Shown one piece after another: positions 6,262 to 13,908 of a DNA stretch of 14,449 nt. The notes beneath the pieces were generated by a model. That model saw only the letters and a program-made list of their open reading frames with translations, was not told the origin of the DNA and did no database searches. The stretch spans positions 1 to 14,449 of the forward strand of contig JAITAC010000067.1 of assembly GCA_031284345.1 (NCBI GenBank), in the 5' to 3' direction. Source of the stretch: Holosporaceae bacterium (GTDB taxonomy: Bacteria > Pseudomonadota > Alphaproteobacteria > UBA3830). Numbering within the stretch: position 1 is the first letter of the stretch; every line of letters starts with the position of its first letter. The translations under genes were made by a program, and so were the position numbers.

Positions 6262-7977
6262 ATGGAATGCGCTTTGTTTGTTCATTATGGCAATATAATA
6301 AAGAATTTTATCGGCAATGAATACTCCGATTTAGTCGCGGTTGATCCTCCGAAAGATGCATCTTTTGGAGATTTTTCAACGAACATCGCCATGCTCCTGG
6401 CAAAAAAAATCGGCAAGCCTCCATTGGTCATTGCCAACGAACTCTGCCGCCATCTGGAATTGCATGAAGATTTCGCGGACATCGTTGTAAAATCTCCAGG
6501 ATTCGTCAACTGGCGCATCCCAAACAGAGTCATTACCAGACATTGCCGCCACATGATCGCCAAAGATTTCGGCAAAATCGACGTTGGAGCAGGACAGCAC
6601 GTAAACATCGAGTATGTGTCAGCAAATCCGACGGGCCCTCTGCATGCGGGACACGCCCGCGGCGCCGTCTCCGGCGATGTTCTGGCTAATTTGCTGGCGT
6701 TCATGGGATACAACGTCACCAAGGAATACTATGTAAATGACGCCGGAAAACAGGTGGAGATTTTGGCCAAATCACTGCGCCATAGATACCTGGAGCTGTT
6801 TCAAAAGGCAGACGCTGAACTGCCGGACTGGGCCTACCCGGGAGAATATTTGCTGGATACGGCCGAAAAATTGAAAAAAAATTTTGGCGATGCTTTTTTA
6901 GATAAAAACGAAGCGGAATGGCTGCCGTTTTTTAAAAAATTCGCAGTTGCAGACATGATGGACGGTATAGAAGCCGATCTCGAGGAACTGGGCATTCGGC
7001 ACGACGTCTTTTCATCTGAATTGAAATACATCAATGGCGGCGCCATAGAAAATGCCATAGACCTTCTGCGATCCAAAGGATTGATCTATACCGGAATTCT
7101 GGACGTCCCCAAAGGCAAAGAACCCGACGACTGGGAAGCACGAGAGCAGCTGCTGTTCAGGTCCACGGCGTTCGGAGACGACGTCGATCGCCCATTGCAG
7201 AAGTCCGACGGATCCTGGACTTACTTCGCCTCGGATATCGCCTATCATCTGGATAAAATTAACCGAGGATTCGATACCATGATCAATTTCTGGGGCGCAG
7301 ATCACGGCGGTTACATAAAACGTATGCAGTCCGCTGTTTCCGCTCTCTCCGATGATCGCAAGAAACTGGACGTGAAAATCGTACAACTGGTGCGCTTCAT
7401 GCAGAACGGTCAGGAATTTAAAATGTCTAAACGAGCCGGAACATTCGTTACAGTTCGAGACATCATGAAAAAAGTAGGAAAAGACGTCGTTAGATTCATT
7501 ATGCTCACTCGCCGCGATGACGCCCCTCTGGATTTCGACTTCCAAAAAGTCGTGGAACAAAGCCGCGATAATCCAGTGTTTTATGTGCAATACGCCTACG
7601 CCCGAACTCACTCGGTAATGAAACAATTCTTCCACACTTTCAATTGCTCTCTTCCAAATATTGACAACGTAAATCTTGACTTGCTAAATGCAGAAGCAGA
7701 ACTTCAAATGTTAAAAACTCTCGCCGATTGGCCCCGTCAACTGGTAATGGCCGCTAAAAACCGAGAACCTCACCGTCTGGCCTTTTACCTGGCCGAACTA
7801 GCGTCCAAGTTTCATTTCCTCTGGAATCAAGGAAAAGATAATGCTATGCTCAGATTTATATTGGCAGATGACTTCGAAAAAACTGCCGCAAAAATGATAC
7901 TGATTATGCTAATTCAGAATGTAATAGAGTCAGCCTTTAAAATAATCGGAATAACTCCACTACGGGAGCTACGCTAA
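6262..7977 (+). CDS. argS: Arginyl-tRNA synthetase
   Basis: The product is a 571-residue class I aminoacyl-tRNA synthetase that charges tRNA-Arg with arginine using ATP in the cytosol. An N-terminal Add-1-like region (about 1-100, DASFGDFSTNIAM) precedes the catalytic domain. The HIGH signature is HAGH at 128-131 within SANPTGPLHAGHARGA, and the KMSKS loop is KMSKR at 387-391. The C-terminal helical anticodon-binding domain carries the VQYAYARTHS segment. Length is normal for the family. The start has AAGGA eight bases upstream. Its stop overlaps the next start by one base (TAATG), which indicates translational coupling with the SPOR-domain gene, an arrangement commonly seen in alphaproteobacteria. 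Confidence 0.97.
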   Translation: MECALFVHYGNIIKNFIGNEYSDLVAVDPPKDASFGDFSTNIAMLLAKKIGKPPLVIANELCRHLELHEDFADIVVKSPGFVNWRIPNRVITRHCRHMIAKDFGKIDVGAGQHVNIEYVSANPTGPLHAGHARGAVSGDVLANLLAFMGYNVTKEYYVNDAGKQVEILAKSLRHRYLELFQKADAELPDWAYPGEYLLDTAEKLKKNFGDAFLDKNEAEWLPFFKKFAVADMMDGIEADLEELGIRHDVFSSELKYINGGAIENAIDLLRSKGLIYTGILDVPKGKEPDDWEAREQLLFRSTAFGDDVDRPLQKSDGSWTYFASDIAYHLDKINRGFDTMINFWGADHGGYIKRMQSAVSALSDDRKKLDVKIVQLVRFMQNGQEFKMSKRAGTFVTVRDIMKKVGKDVVRFIMLTRRDDAPLDFDFQKVVEQSRDNPVFYVQYAYARTHSVMKQFFHTFNCSLPNIDNVNLDLLNAEAELQMLKTLADWPRQLVMAAKNREPHRLAFYLAELASKFHFLWNQGKDNAMLRFILADDFEKTAAKMILIMLIQNVIESAFKIIGITPLRELR

Positions 7978-9056
7978 TGTGCCCTTTTCTGAATGAAGAA
8001 AATAACTTAGACGAATATGATAACTACTCCCCAAATAATAACGATCCCAAGCTGTCTCTGGAAAATATTGAACAATCACCCAGCTCCTACCTACTGCAAG
8101 ACGATAAAAAATTCTTCATCATAGGAGGAGTCGCTTCAGTAGCAGCGTTTGCCGCCGTCGCCTATTTCATGTATTCAAACTCCAAACCCGTTGACCTAGA
8201 CGAATTGCCTGTCATTCACGCCAACACAACCCCTCTAAAAGTAAAACCTTCTCAGGAAGATCACGTCGGTCATCAAGATAAAATCGTCTACGATAACATA
8301 TCCGGAGAAAAAACCGCCGCCGTAGCCGTAAAAACAATCCCTCCACCGGAAGAAGTGCTGTCAATTAATGAAATAGATTCAGAAGTCTCTTTGTCCGATG
8401 AAGAAAAGAAAAATATCATAAAAGCCTTCGATGACCTGGTTCCAGAAAAAGAATATAAAATAAATTACGTGAAAAGCGAATCAAAAAAAAATCCTTCCCA
8501 AAACGCTGCCCCTCTAAAAAATAATGCGCAAATGTCAAATACTAAGCACCGCACCGAGTCAAATGGATTAATGATAGAAGAAAACGCCTCTGAAATACAG
8601 CAATCTCGTAGCGAAATCATACCCGCCGACGTCCGAAATAATGCCTCCACCAAAAAAAATATCGGCGACTACATTAACAATAAAAATACCACCTACGATC
8701 CCCCCATCAGAAGAATAAAAGAAAATTCCGACAATAAAGACTCTAAAAAAAATAAAAAATCCAAATTAAAAAATTTAGTAAATGAACTGGAAGAAAACTC
8801 AGCTGCCTCAAATGGTATTATGGTGCAAATAGCATCGCTGCCTTCAAAAATAGCGGCAGAAACAGAATATAAAAGACTGCTGCCCAAAAATAAAGTGCTC
8901 CGCGGCCTACGCAAAAACGTCGTTAGGGTTGATCTGGGACGAAATAAAGGCCTTCGCTATCGTGTATTGGTCGGTCCATTCAAAAATCAGGCCCAGGCGA
9001 ACAAAATTATACACGAAATGAAACAAACCGGCGTTAACGCCTACATCTCCAGATAA
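7977..9056 (+). CDS. SPOR-domain cell-envelope protein
   Basis: The product is 359 residues in a bitopic membrane topology: an acidic cytoplasmic N-terminus (1-45), one membrane segment at about 46-66 (FFIIGGVASVAAFAAVAYFM), a long low-complexity periplasmic linker rich in Lys, Asn and Glu, and a C-terminal SPOR domain at about 280-359 (MVQIASLPSKIAAE ... RYRVLVGPFKNQAQANKI ... GVNAYIS). SPOR domains bind peptidoglycan stripped of stem peptides at division sites, so a role in septation or envelope maintenance is likely. Its start overlaps the argS stop by one base, with GGGAG eight bases upstream. The rsmE start follows 24 bases after its stop, so the three genes are probably one operon. Confidence 0.88.
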   Translation: MCPFLNEENNLDEYDNYSPNNNDPKLSLENIEQSPSSYLLQDDKKFFIIGGVASVAAFAAVAYFMYSNSKPVDLDELPVIHANTTPLKVKPSQEDHVGHQDKIVYDNISGEKTAAVAVKTIPPPEEVLSINEIDSEVSLSDEEKKNIIKAFDDLVPEKEYKINYVKSESKKNPSQNAAPLKNNAQMSNTKHRTESNGLMIEENASEIQQSRSEIIPADVRNNASTKKNIGDYINNKNTTYDPPIRRIKENSDNKDSKKNKKSKLKNLVNELEENSAASNGIMVQIASLPSKIAAETEYKRLLPKNKVLRGLRKNVVRVDLGRNKGLRYRVLVGPFKNQAQANKIIHEMKQTGVNAYISR

Positions 9057-9080
9057 CCATGAAATCCATAGAGTTAAATA

Positions 9081-9782
9081 ATGAAACACATCGCCAGATT
9101 CTATGCCGCTCATAAATTATCCGCCAAAACAGAAGTGCCTCTGGACAATCGGCAAATGCACCATGCCATCCACGTGCTCCGATTAAAAAAAAACGACGAC
9201 GTCATCCTGTTCAATGAGCATTCCGGAGAATGGCATTGCCAAATAATCGATGAAAAAAAAACAATAGTAAAATGTATAACCATTCTTCGGAACGCAACAA
9301 TAGAAAACGGTCCAATATTGGCCATCTCCCTGATAAATCCAGTAAAAATGTCGCTGCTGCTGGAAAAAACAACGGAATTGGGAGTGACCAAAATAATTCC
9401 GGTGATTTCTCAGTATACCCAATGCAAAAATTTCAACACCCAAAAAGCCGAAAATATCGTGATGGGAGCGTCGGAGCAATCTCGTCGCATGACCATACCT
9501 CAAATATACACCCCAGTGGATTTGCAAAAATTTTTGAATACCTATCAGTTCGATTTCCCCCTGCTGGTGGGTGATGAAACCATGACAGGCGTACCCCTAA
9601 AGGATGCAATTTCTTCTGAAGTTGCCTTTCTCGTTGGGCCAGAAGGTGGATTTTCTCCGGCAGAATTAAAAATAATGGAGAAATATAATTTTGTAAAAAA
9701 AATAACCATCGGAAAAAATATTTTGCGAAGCGAGACCGCCGCCATAGCTGCCATAGCTGTCTGGAACGTGCTTGAAAAATAG
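9081..9782 (+). CDS. rsmE: 16S rRNA (uracil1498-N3)-methyltransferase
   Basis: The product is 233 residues with the RsmE architecture. An N-terminal PUA-like RNA-binding part (1-70) has HHAIHVLRLKKNDDVILF, and a C-terminal SPOUT methyltransferase has the AdoMet-binding trefoil-knot motifs LVGPEGGFSPAE (184-195) and ILRSETAAIAAIAVW (214-228). The segment GASEQSRR (129-136) is also typical of the family. The enzyme methylates N3 of U1498 in the decoding region of 16S rRNA after small-subunit assembly. It follows the SPOR gene by 24 bases on the same strand. The Shine-Dalgarno is weak (AGAG at 9069-9072). I see no clear terminator after it before the tRNA promoter. Confidence 0.94.
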   Translation: MKHIARFYAAHKLSAKTEVPLDNRQMHHAIHVLRLKKNDDVILFNEHSGEWHCQIIDEKKTIVKCITILRNATIENGPILAISLINPVKMSLLLEKTTELGVTKIIPVISQYTQCKNFNTQKAENIVMGASEQSRRMTIPQIYTPVDLQKFLNTYQFDFPLLVGDETMTGVPLKDAISSEVAFLVGPEGGFSPAELKIMEKYNFVKKITIGKNILRSETAAIAAIAVWNVLEK

Positions 9783-9890
9783 GACGTTGATATGCGAAAT
9801 AAAATGCAGTAGTTCATACCGTCTCATATCTTTTTGAACTTGGGCAGAACTTTGAACTTAAACAAACTTATACATTTTTTTATTAAGGAC

Positions 9891-9922
9891 TTGACTTAAT
9901 ATTCGCAATCTCTAATTATAAT
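9891..9922 (+). promoter_or_regulatory. Promoter of tRNA-Ser
   Basis: TTGACT at 9891-9896 and a perfect TATAAT at 9917-9922 lie 38 bases before the tRNA. The 20-base spacing is long. AATTAT at 9914-9919 would give 17 bases but is a poorer -10. Confidence 0.55.
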
Positions 9923-9959
9923 GCATAATTCAATTTTGTGAATGTATGTTTCGAAGTGT

Positions 9960-10053
9960 GGAGGGATGGCCGAGAGGCTGAAGGCAGCGGTTTGCTAAAC
10001 CGCCATACGGTTGAAAAGCCGTATCGAGGGTTCGAATCCCTCTTCCTCCGCCA
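9960..10053 (+). tRNA. tRNA-Ser (anticodon GCU)
   Basis: The cloverleaf folds fully. Acceptor stem: GGAGGGA (9960-9966) with TTCCTCC (10043-10049), discriminator G and encoded CCA. D stem: GCC/GGC. Anticodon stem: GCGGT/ACCGC with loop TTGCTAA, placing anticodon GCT at 9994-9996. The long variable arm ATACGG/CCGTAT is characteristic of class II tRNA-Ser. T arm: GAGGG TTCGAAT CCCTC. It decodes AGC and AGU. Confidence 0.97.
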
Positions 10054-10380
10054 CCAGGCCTGAGGTCTGGACCCGCTTATCCAGAACTATTTCAATGGAG
10101 AATAAGTCTCAGAATCAAAGCCTGCCGCAATCCTTAGGATGATGAGTAACGGCGCTTACCATTCGTCATTCTTATATGTTTAGAAGGTAATAAGAAGTTG
10201 CTAAACTTATTACAGAATATAGTAGGGTGAACACGTCGTCATCCGAATGCTTTAGAGCATGTCGCCAAGATTCCTGTCCCCTACCTTTTGCTTTGAGATA
10301 AGGCTGAACGCGACCGTAGAACCTCATTTCCGAGTGACCTCGCATTTATAAGGATAGCCCTCTCATAATTTATTCTAGCC
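10054..10380 (+). ncRNA. Candidate structured RNA downstream of tRNA-Ser (unidentified)
   Basis: No credible reading frame covers this stretch, yet it is less AT-rich than other spacers here and rich in pairing. CCAGGCC/GGTCTGG with TGA loop (10054-10070). A 12-pair stem including three G-U pairs, 10136-10147 with 10161-10172. A perfect 8-pair GTAATAAG/CTTATTAC (10187-10213). GTAGGG/CCCTAC (10222-10227 with 10279-10284) enclosing ATGCT/AGCAT (10247-10260). A nested GAGA..GGCT..GCGA / TCGC..AGCC..TCTC (10295-10364). It begins immediately after the tRNA CCA, so it could be co-transcribed with it. I looked for RNase P, SRP, tmRNA and 6S signature sequences and did not find them. A decayed gene is the main alternative. 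Confidence 0.3.
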
Positions 10381-10392
10381 TAAGTAGATCAA

Positions 10393-10656
10393 ATGTTAAT
10401 CAAACAAAAGAAGACCAGATTACATTTCCATAAAACTTACAAAGCCTGCACTGAAACAATTGCACAATATTGCAAAAACGAGAATCCAGAGAAATATTTC
10501 ATGAATTATGAAATTTCTATCGATGGTGAACTATCAACTGGATCCTTGCTCACGTCGTTTGCAAAGATGACGAGTGATGCTGCGTTCATTAACAAAAAAT
10601 TTACGTTTTTTTGGTATCATGGTATCTGGTGGAAAAGGTGCTCGCGCACAGCTTGA
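10393..10656 (+). CDS. Doubtful hypothetical ORF, possibly a frameshifted remnant
   Basis: This 87-codon frame begins MLIKQKKTRLHFHKTYK and has no recognisable domain, no clear Shine-Dalgarno and no partner genes. Removing one T from the seven-T run at 10606-10612 would switch the frame to ...FTFFGIMVSGGKGARAQLEKSESVK, ending at the TAA at 10675-10677, and the frame is open again beyond that stop for about 25 codons. This is compatible with a degraded gene. A minus-strand open frame overlaps 10534-10788 and also lacks a ribosome-binding site. I cannot assign a function and consider a decayed sequence the most likely reading. Confidence 0.2.
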   Translation: MLIKQKKTRLHFHKTYKACTETIAQYCKNENPEKYFMNYEISIDGELSTGSLLTSFAKMTSDAAFINKKFTFFWYHGIWWKRCSRTA

Positions 10657-10947
10657 AAAGTCTGAATCTGTAAAATAAACCGCAGCATCAATGGAGTCCA
10701 GAATCTGTTGGGTGGCAAGAATCCGCATCGGAAAATTTCCGAAATTCGAAGGGTTCTGATGCCGTAAAGTATTTTTTCTCTTCCGCATTTGCCGGAGTTC
10801 TCTAAAAGTTCAAATTATTGATTGCAATCTGACAGCGTTGCTTTAAAATTCCTCTAGGAAGCGAGAATGGTTTTCGCACATCATGAGCCCTAGCATAATG
10901 CAACGGCCTTTTCATGGCTTTCCTGTACGGCTAACTTGGAGGATTAT
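10657..10947. other. yidC upstream region without a gene
   Basis: The stretch from the doubtful ORF to the yidC start has no supported gene. It contains a probable yidC promoter (listed separately), a 7-pair hairpin GCGAGAA/TTTTCGC with TGG loop at 10861-10877 in the presumed leader, and the GGAGG Shine-Dalgarno at 10938-10942. Confidence 0.5.
10818..10847 (+). promoter_or_regulatory. Possible yidC operon promoter
   Basis: TTGATT at 10818-10823 and TTTAAA at 10842-10847, with 18-base spacing, resemble sigma-70 boxes. They would give a leader of roughly 90 bases before yidC. Confidence 0.35.
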
Positions 10948-12675
10948 ATGGACGAAGAAAAACGTAATATGCTTGTGTTTTTCGTAATTTCAATACTGAT
11001 ATTGTTTGGTTATTCTTATTTTTTTGAGAAACCGGTTCCGTCTCCGACGCTTCCGCCCGCGGTGGAGAGCACGTCGATGATCGATAATTCTAGAACAGAC
11101 GCGTTGTCACCAAAGCAATCGGAGGTCGTGAAAAAAATTGTGGTAAACGACAACACACCGGTACGTAAAATAGCAATTGATACCAAAAGCATAAGCGGCG
11201 TCATATCGTCCTGCGGAATAAAAATCGACAATATTCTCCTGAAAAATTATGAAAATGACTCCGAAAACACAAAAGATGCTAAACAATCTGGCAGAGTTTC
11301 GATTTTTGGAGACCAAAAAAACGTCTACTATTCCAGCGCAGGCTGGCACTCGGACGACAAATCTATAATTCTACCAGACGAAAATACTCGCTGGAACGGA
11401 GAAACAGATAAATTATCCGAAGATTCTCCCGTTGTGCTGACCTGGGACAATAAAAACGGATTGCTATTTGAAAAACACATATCCATCGATGGCAACTACG
11501 TCATAACGATAATGGATAAAGTCAAAAACTACGGAGATCGCGCCGTTACGCTGCGCTACAAAACGCTGATACATCGCGAATTCGTTCGCTCCTCCGATAG
11601 TACCATGACTTTCTACGAAGGTCCTCTGGGATATCTAAATGGAAAATTGCAGGAAATCAGCTACGAAGATATCGAAAAATCCAGCCAAATAAAACACGAT
11701 ACCAAAGGCGGATGGTTCGGCATCACGGATAAATATTGGCTGGTGGCATTTATTCCCGCCCAAGATAGCTGCAACAATGTCTCCTATAAATATTCTTTGC
11801 AGAACGACAAGAAAATATACGAAGTAGAAAGTCTCGGAGAAGTTATCCAGATCGCTCCATCCTCCGAAATATCGCTGACCAACAATCTATTTGTGGGCGC
11901 TAAAGAAATAAAAACTCTCGACATGTACGAAGAAAAACTCGGTGTGAAACATTTTGACCTCGCCATAGATTTCGGATGCCTGTATCTGATGACAAAACCA
12001 CTGCTCTACGCTCTGGCCTTTGCCAAAGATATCTTGGGCAATATGGGACTGGGTATTTTGCTTATAACGCTGATCATTAAGATATTACTGCTGCCATTGG
12101 CCCATAAATCCTATAAATCCATGAACCGTATGAAAGAAGTTCAGCCGAAAATTCAAGCGTTACAGAAAAAATATGCCAACGACAAAGTGAAACTTAGTCA
12201 AGAAGTATCAGAACTGTATAAAAAAGAAAAAATAAACCCCGTGGGAGGATGTCTTCCATCGCTGATTCAATCGCCGGTACTATTTGCGCTCTACAAGGTC
12301 TTGTATATATCTTTGGAGATGCGTCATGCTGCGTTCATCTGGTGGATCAAAGATTTATCGCTGCCAGATCCGCTGAGTGTATTCAATCTTTTCGGATTGA
12401 TTCCCATTACCCTGCCAACCTTTCTCCAAATCGGCATTTGGCCGCTGCTAATGGGATTCTCCATGCTACTGCAGCAAAAAATGGGACCAAAACCTACAGA
12501 TCCGGCCCAGGCCAGCATGACGCTCATACTGCCTGTGGTGTTTACATTTATGTTTGCACAATTGCCGTCAGGACTGGTCATTTATTGGACATTCAGCAAT
12601 ATCTTGTCTATTCTACAGCAGTACTACGTAAATAAATACTCTGACGCCTCCGCCCCAAAAAAAGTTGAAAAATAA
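10948..12675 (+). CDS. yidC: Membrane protein insertase YidC
   Basis: The product is 575 residues from the ATG at 10948, which has GGAGG five bases upstream. A TTG four codons earlier overlaps that Shine-Dalgarno and is less likely. Residues 8-26 are the first membrane segment, 30-340 the large periplasmic domain (GWHSDDKSI, WFGITDKYWLVAFIP), and about 350-565 the conserved five-helix insertase core (INPVGGCLPSLIQSPVLFALYKVL, PSGLVIYWTFSN). The hydrophilic-groove basic residue is Lys378 (TLIIKILLLPLA), in the position of Arg366 of E. coli YidC. YidC inserts and folds inner-membrane proteins alone or with SecYEG. Its stop overlaps the engB start by one base. The usual upstream partners rpmH and rnpA are not present in the window. 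Confidence 0.97.
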   Translation: MDEEKRNMLVFFVISILILFGYSYFFEKPVPSPTLPPAVESTSMIDNSRTDALSPKQSEVVKKIVVNDNTPVRKIAIDTKSISGVISSCGIKIDNILLKNYENDSENTKDAKQSGRVSIFGDQKNVYYSSAGWHSDDKSIILPDENTRWNGETDKLSEDSPVVLTWDNKNGLLFEKHISIDGNYVITIMDKVKNYGDRAVTLRYKTLIHREFVRSSDSTMTFYEGPLGYLNGKLQEISYEDIEKSSQIKHDTKGGWFGITDKYWLVAFIPAQDSCNNVSYKYSLQNDKKIYEVESLGEVIQIAPSSEISLTNNLFVGAKEIKTLDMYEEKLGVKHFDLAIDFGCLYLMTKPLLYALAFAKDILGNMGLGILLITLIIKILLLPLAHKSYKSMNRMKEVQPKIQALQKKYANDKVKLSQEVSELYKKEKINPVGGCLPSLIQSPVLFALYKVLYISLEMRHAAFIWWIKDLSLPDPLSVFNLFGLIPITLPTFLQIGIWPLLMGFSMLLQQKMGPKPTDPAQASMTLILPVVFTFMFAQLPSGLVIYWTFSNILSILQQYYVNKYSDASAPKKVEK

Positions 12676-13292
12676 TGACAACCATAAAAGCATTGTTCAG
12701 TGCCGAATGTAGATTTATTGCAGGAGCATCCTCCCTGGAACAAATCCCCCAAAATGTATTCATGCCGGAGGTCGCCTTTGTGGGCAGATCGAATGTCGGA
12801 AAATCATCGCTGATTAACGCGGTAGTTGGTGAGCGGGACTGCGCTCGCGTATCAAAATTGCCCGGTAGAACTCAGCAGATAAATTTTTTCACTCTGCAGG
12901 AGAAAATTTCCATCTCCGATCTGCCCGGATATGGTTACGCCGCCGTATCCAAAAAAACAAGACGATCCTGGGATCACCTAATATTGGATTATTTGAGGGG
13001 CAGGCAGAATCTCCGCAGAATTTTTTTGCTTATAGACTCCAGACACGGCATAAAAAAAAATGACGACGAAATTATGGACATTCTGGACGAATCTGCCGTT
13101 GTTTATCAGCTGATACTAACGAAAATCGACAAAAATCCTCACCATCGAGAAGTGCTCAAGCAGATGGAAGAGCAAATAGCTACCCGTGTTGCCGCTTTTC
13201 CCTACGTCATTCCCACCAGTGCCGAAAAAAAAATTGGCATCGAAAGTCTGCAGATGGAAATGGTCTCACTCATTAACAATCAAAGGAACTAA
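12675..13292 (+). CDS. engB: Ribosome-biogenesis GTPase EngB/YsxC
   Basis: The product is a 205-residue TRAFAC-class GTPase acting in late large-subunit ribosome assembly in the cytosol. All G motifs are visible: G1 GRSNVGKS (37-44), G2 region PGRTQQINFF (63-72, with the switch I Thr66), G3 DLPGYG (82-87), G4 TKID (149-152) and G5 TSAEK near 187-191. Length is typical. The ATG overlaps the yidC stop (TAATG), so translation is probably coupled. The yidC-engB order is a well-conserved alphaproteobacterial arrangement. The HIT-family gene starts six bases after its stop codon, continuing the operon. Confidence 0.96.
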   Translation: MTTIKALFSAECRFIAGASSLEQIPQNVFMPEVAFVGRSNVGKSSLINAVVGERDCARVSKLPGRTQQINFFTLQEKISISDLPGYGYAAVSKKTRRSWDHLILDYLRGRQNLRRIFLLIDSRHGIKKNDDEIMDILDESAVVYQLILTKIDKNPHHREVLKQMEEQIATRVAAFPYVIPTSAEKKIGIESLQMEMVSLINNQRN

Positions 13293-13298
13293 TCCATC

Positions 13299-13703
13299 AT
13301 GAACGAAAACTTTTTTCTATGGGATGCATTCAAAAGTAAAGAATTAATCACGGAGTTGTCGCTTTGCACAGTTCTTTTGGAGGATAAAGAATTTCCATGG
13401 CTTTTGCTGATACCCCGCAGACCAAATATTCGCCAGATGAATCAGCTTGGTCCGGAGGACCGCCATATGTTAATGGACGAAATAACCGCTGCCTCTAACC
13501 TGATGGAACAGCTTTTTCCCACAGATATGCTAAACGTAGCGGCCATTGGCAATAAAACTCCGCAATTGCATGTGCATGTGATCTGCCGCCACAAAAATGA
13601 TTCCCTTTGGCCGGAGGTCATATGGGGACGGGAAATAAAAAAGCTCTCTCCGGAAGAGCTGTTAGACCGCGCGAAATTCATAAGAGAAGCATGGAATAAT
13701 TAG
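13299..13703 (+). CDS. HIT-family nucleotide-binding hydrolase
   Basis: The product is 134 residues with a single histidine-triad domain. The active-site motif is Q89-L-H91-V-H93-V-I followed by CRHKNDSLWPEVIWG. The first position is Gln rather than His, as is usual in the alphaproteobacterial diadenosine-tetraphosphate-hydrolase-like group (COG0537), and His91/His93 are retained. Members hydrolyse or transfer nucleoside phosphate esters such as dinucleoside polyphosphates and AMP conjugates, and the exact substrate cannot be read from sequence. AAGGA at 13283-13287 lies 11 bases before the ATG. It lies six bases behind engB on the same strand and is probably the last gene of the yidC operon. 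Confidence 0.9.
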   Translation: MNENFFLWDAFKSKELITELSLCTVLLEDKEFPWLLLIPRRPNIRQMNQLGPEDRHMLMDEITAASNLMEQLFPTDMLNVAAIGNKTPQLHVHVICRHKNDSLWPEVIWGREIKKLSPEELLDRAKFIREAWNN

Positions 13704-13753
13704 ACTCTGTAAAGATATGAGACTGATTCAATCTCTCATGTGCTGAGTTAATA

Positions 13754-13797
13754 ACTCCATAGGAATCATTCCGCGCAAGCTGTTATGCGATCGGAGT
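13754..13797 (+). promoter_or_regulatory. Possible three-way structured leader before a small ORF
   Basis: ACTCC (13754-13758) pairs with GGAGT (13793-13797) and encloses two hairpins, GGAA/TTCC (13762-13772) and CGCA/TGCG (13774-13789). The outer strand GGAG overlaps the region just before the small ORF. Stems are short, so chance pairing is possible. Confidence 0.25.
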
Positions 13798-13809
13798 CAG
13801 GGCGCACTC

Positions 13810-13908
13810 ATGAAAATTTTTGCTACTTTTCTTATGCTGTTTTTCTGGCCTATTACAATATGTATAGGTGCCATAATTAAACAAAAACCATGCGGTTTTG
13901 GCAAATGA
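13810..13908 (+). CDS. Small hydrophobic peptide (32 residues), putative membrane peptide
   Basis: The frame reads M-K-I-F-A-T-F-L-M-L-F-F-W-P-I-T, then ICIGAIIKQKPCGFGK and TGA. Residues 3-23 form one continuous membrane segment, followed by a short basic, Cys- and Gly-containing tail, so it would be a single-pass inner-membrane peptide. A partial Shine-Dalgarno AGGG (13799-13802) sits seven bases before the ATG. It stands alone between the HIT gene and a non-coding stretch. A hairpin AAAACC/GGTTTT (13884-13899) overlaps the 3' end of the frame and could help termination. I do not recognise a family. A small membrane-stress peptide or a type I toxin-like peptide are possibilities, and so is a chance frame. 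Confidence 0.4.
   Translation: MKIFATFLMLFFWPITICIGAIIKQKPCGFGK

Noticed and set aside
10054..10380. RNase P RNA, SRP RNA, tmRNA or 6S RNA
   Set aside because: The diagnostic sequences were looked for on both strands and are absent: GAGGAAAGTCC for RNase P, GGAAGCAGC-type loop for SRP, and a tag-peptide frame with tRNA-like end for tmRNA. No overall 6S-like fold was evident.
10534..10788. Minus-strand 84-codon frame upstream of yidC
   Set aside because: No Shine-Dalgarno and no recognisable domain, and it overlaps the equally doubtful plus-strand frame.
10020..10935. Integrated island bounded by a duplicate of the tRNA-Ser 3' end
   Set aside because: No second copy of the tRNA 3' end and no integrase are visible in the window.
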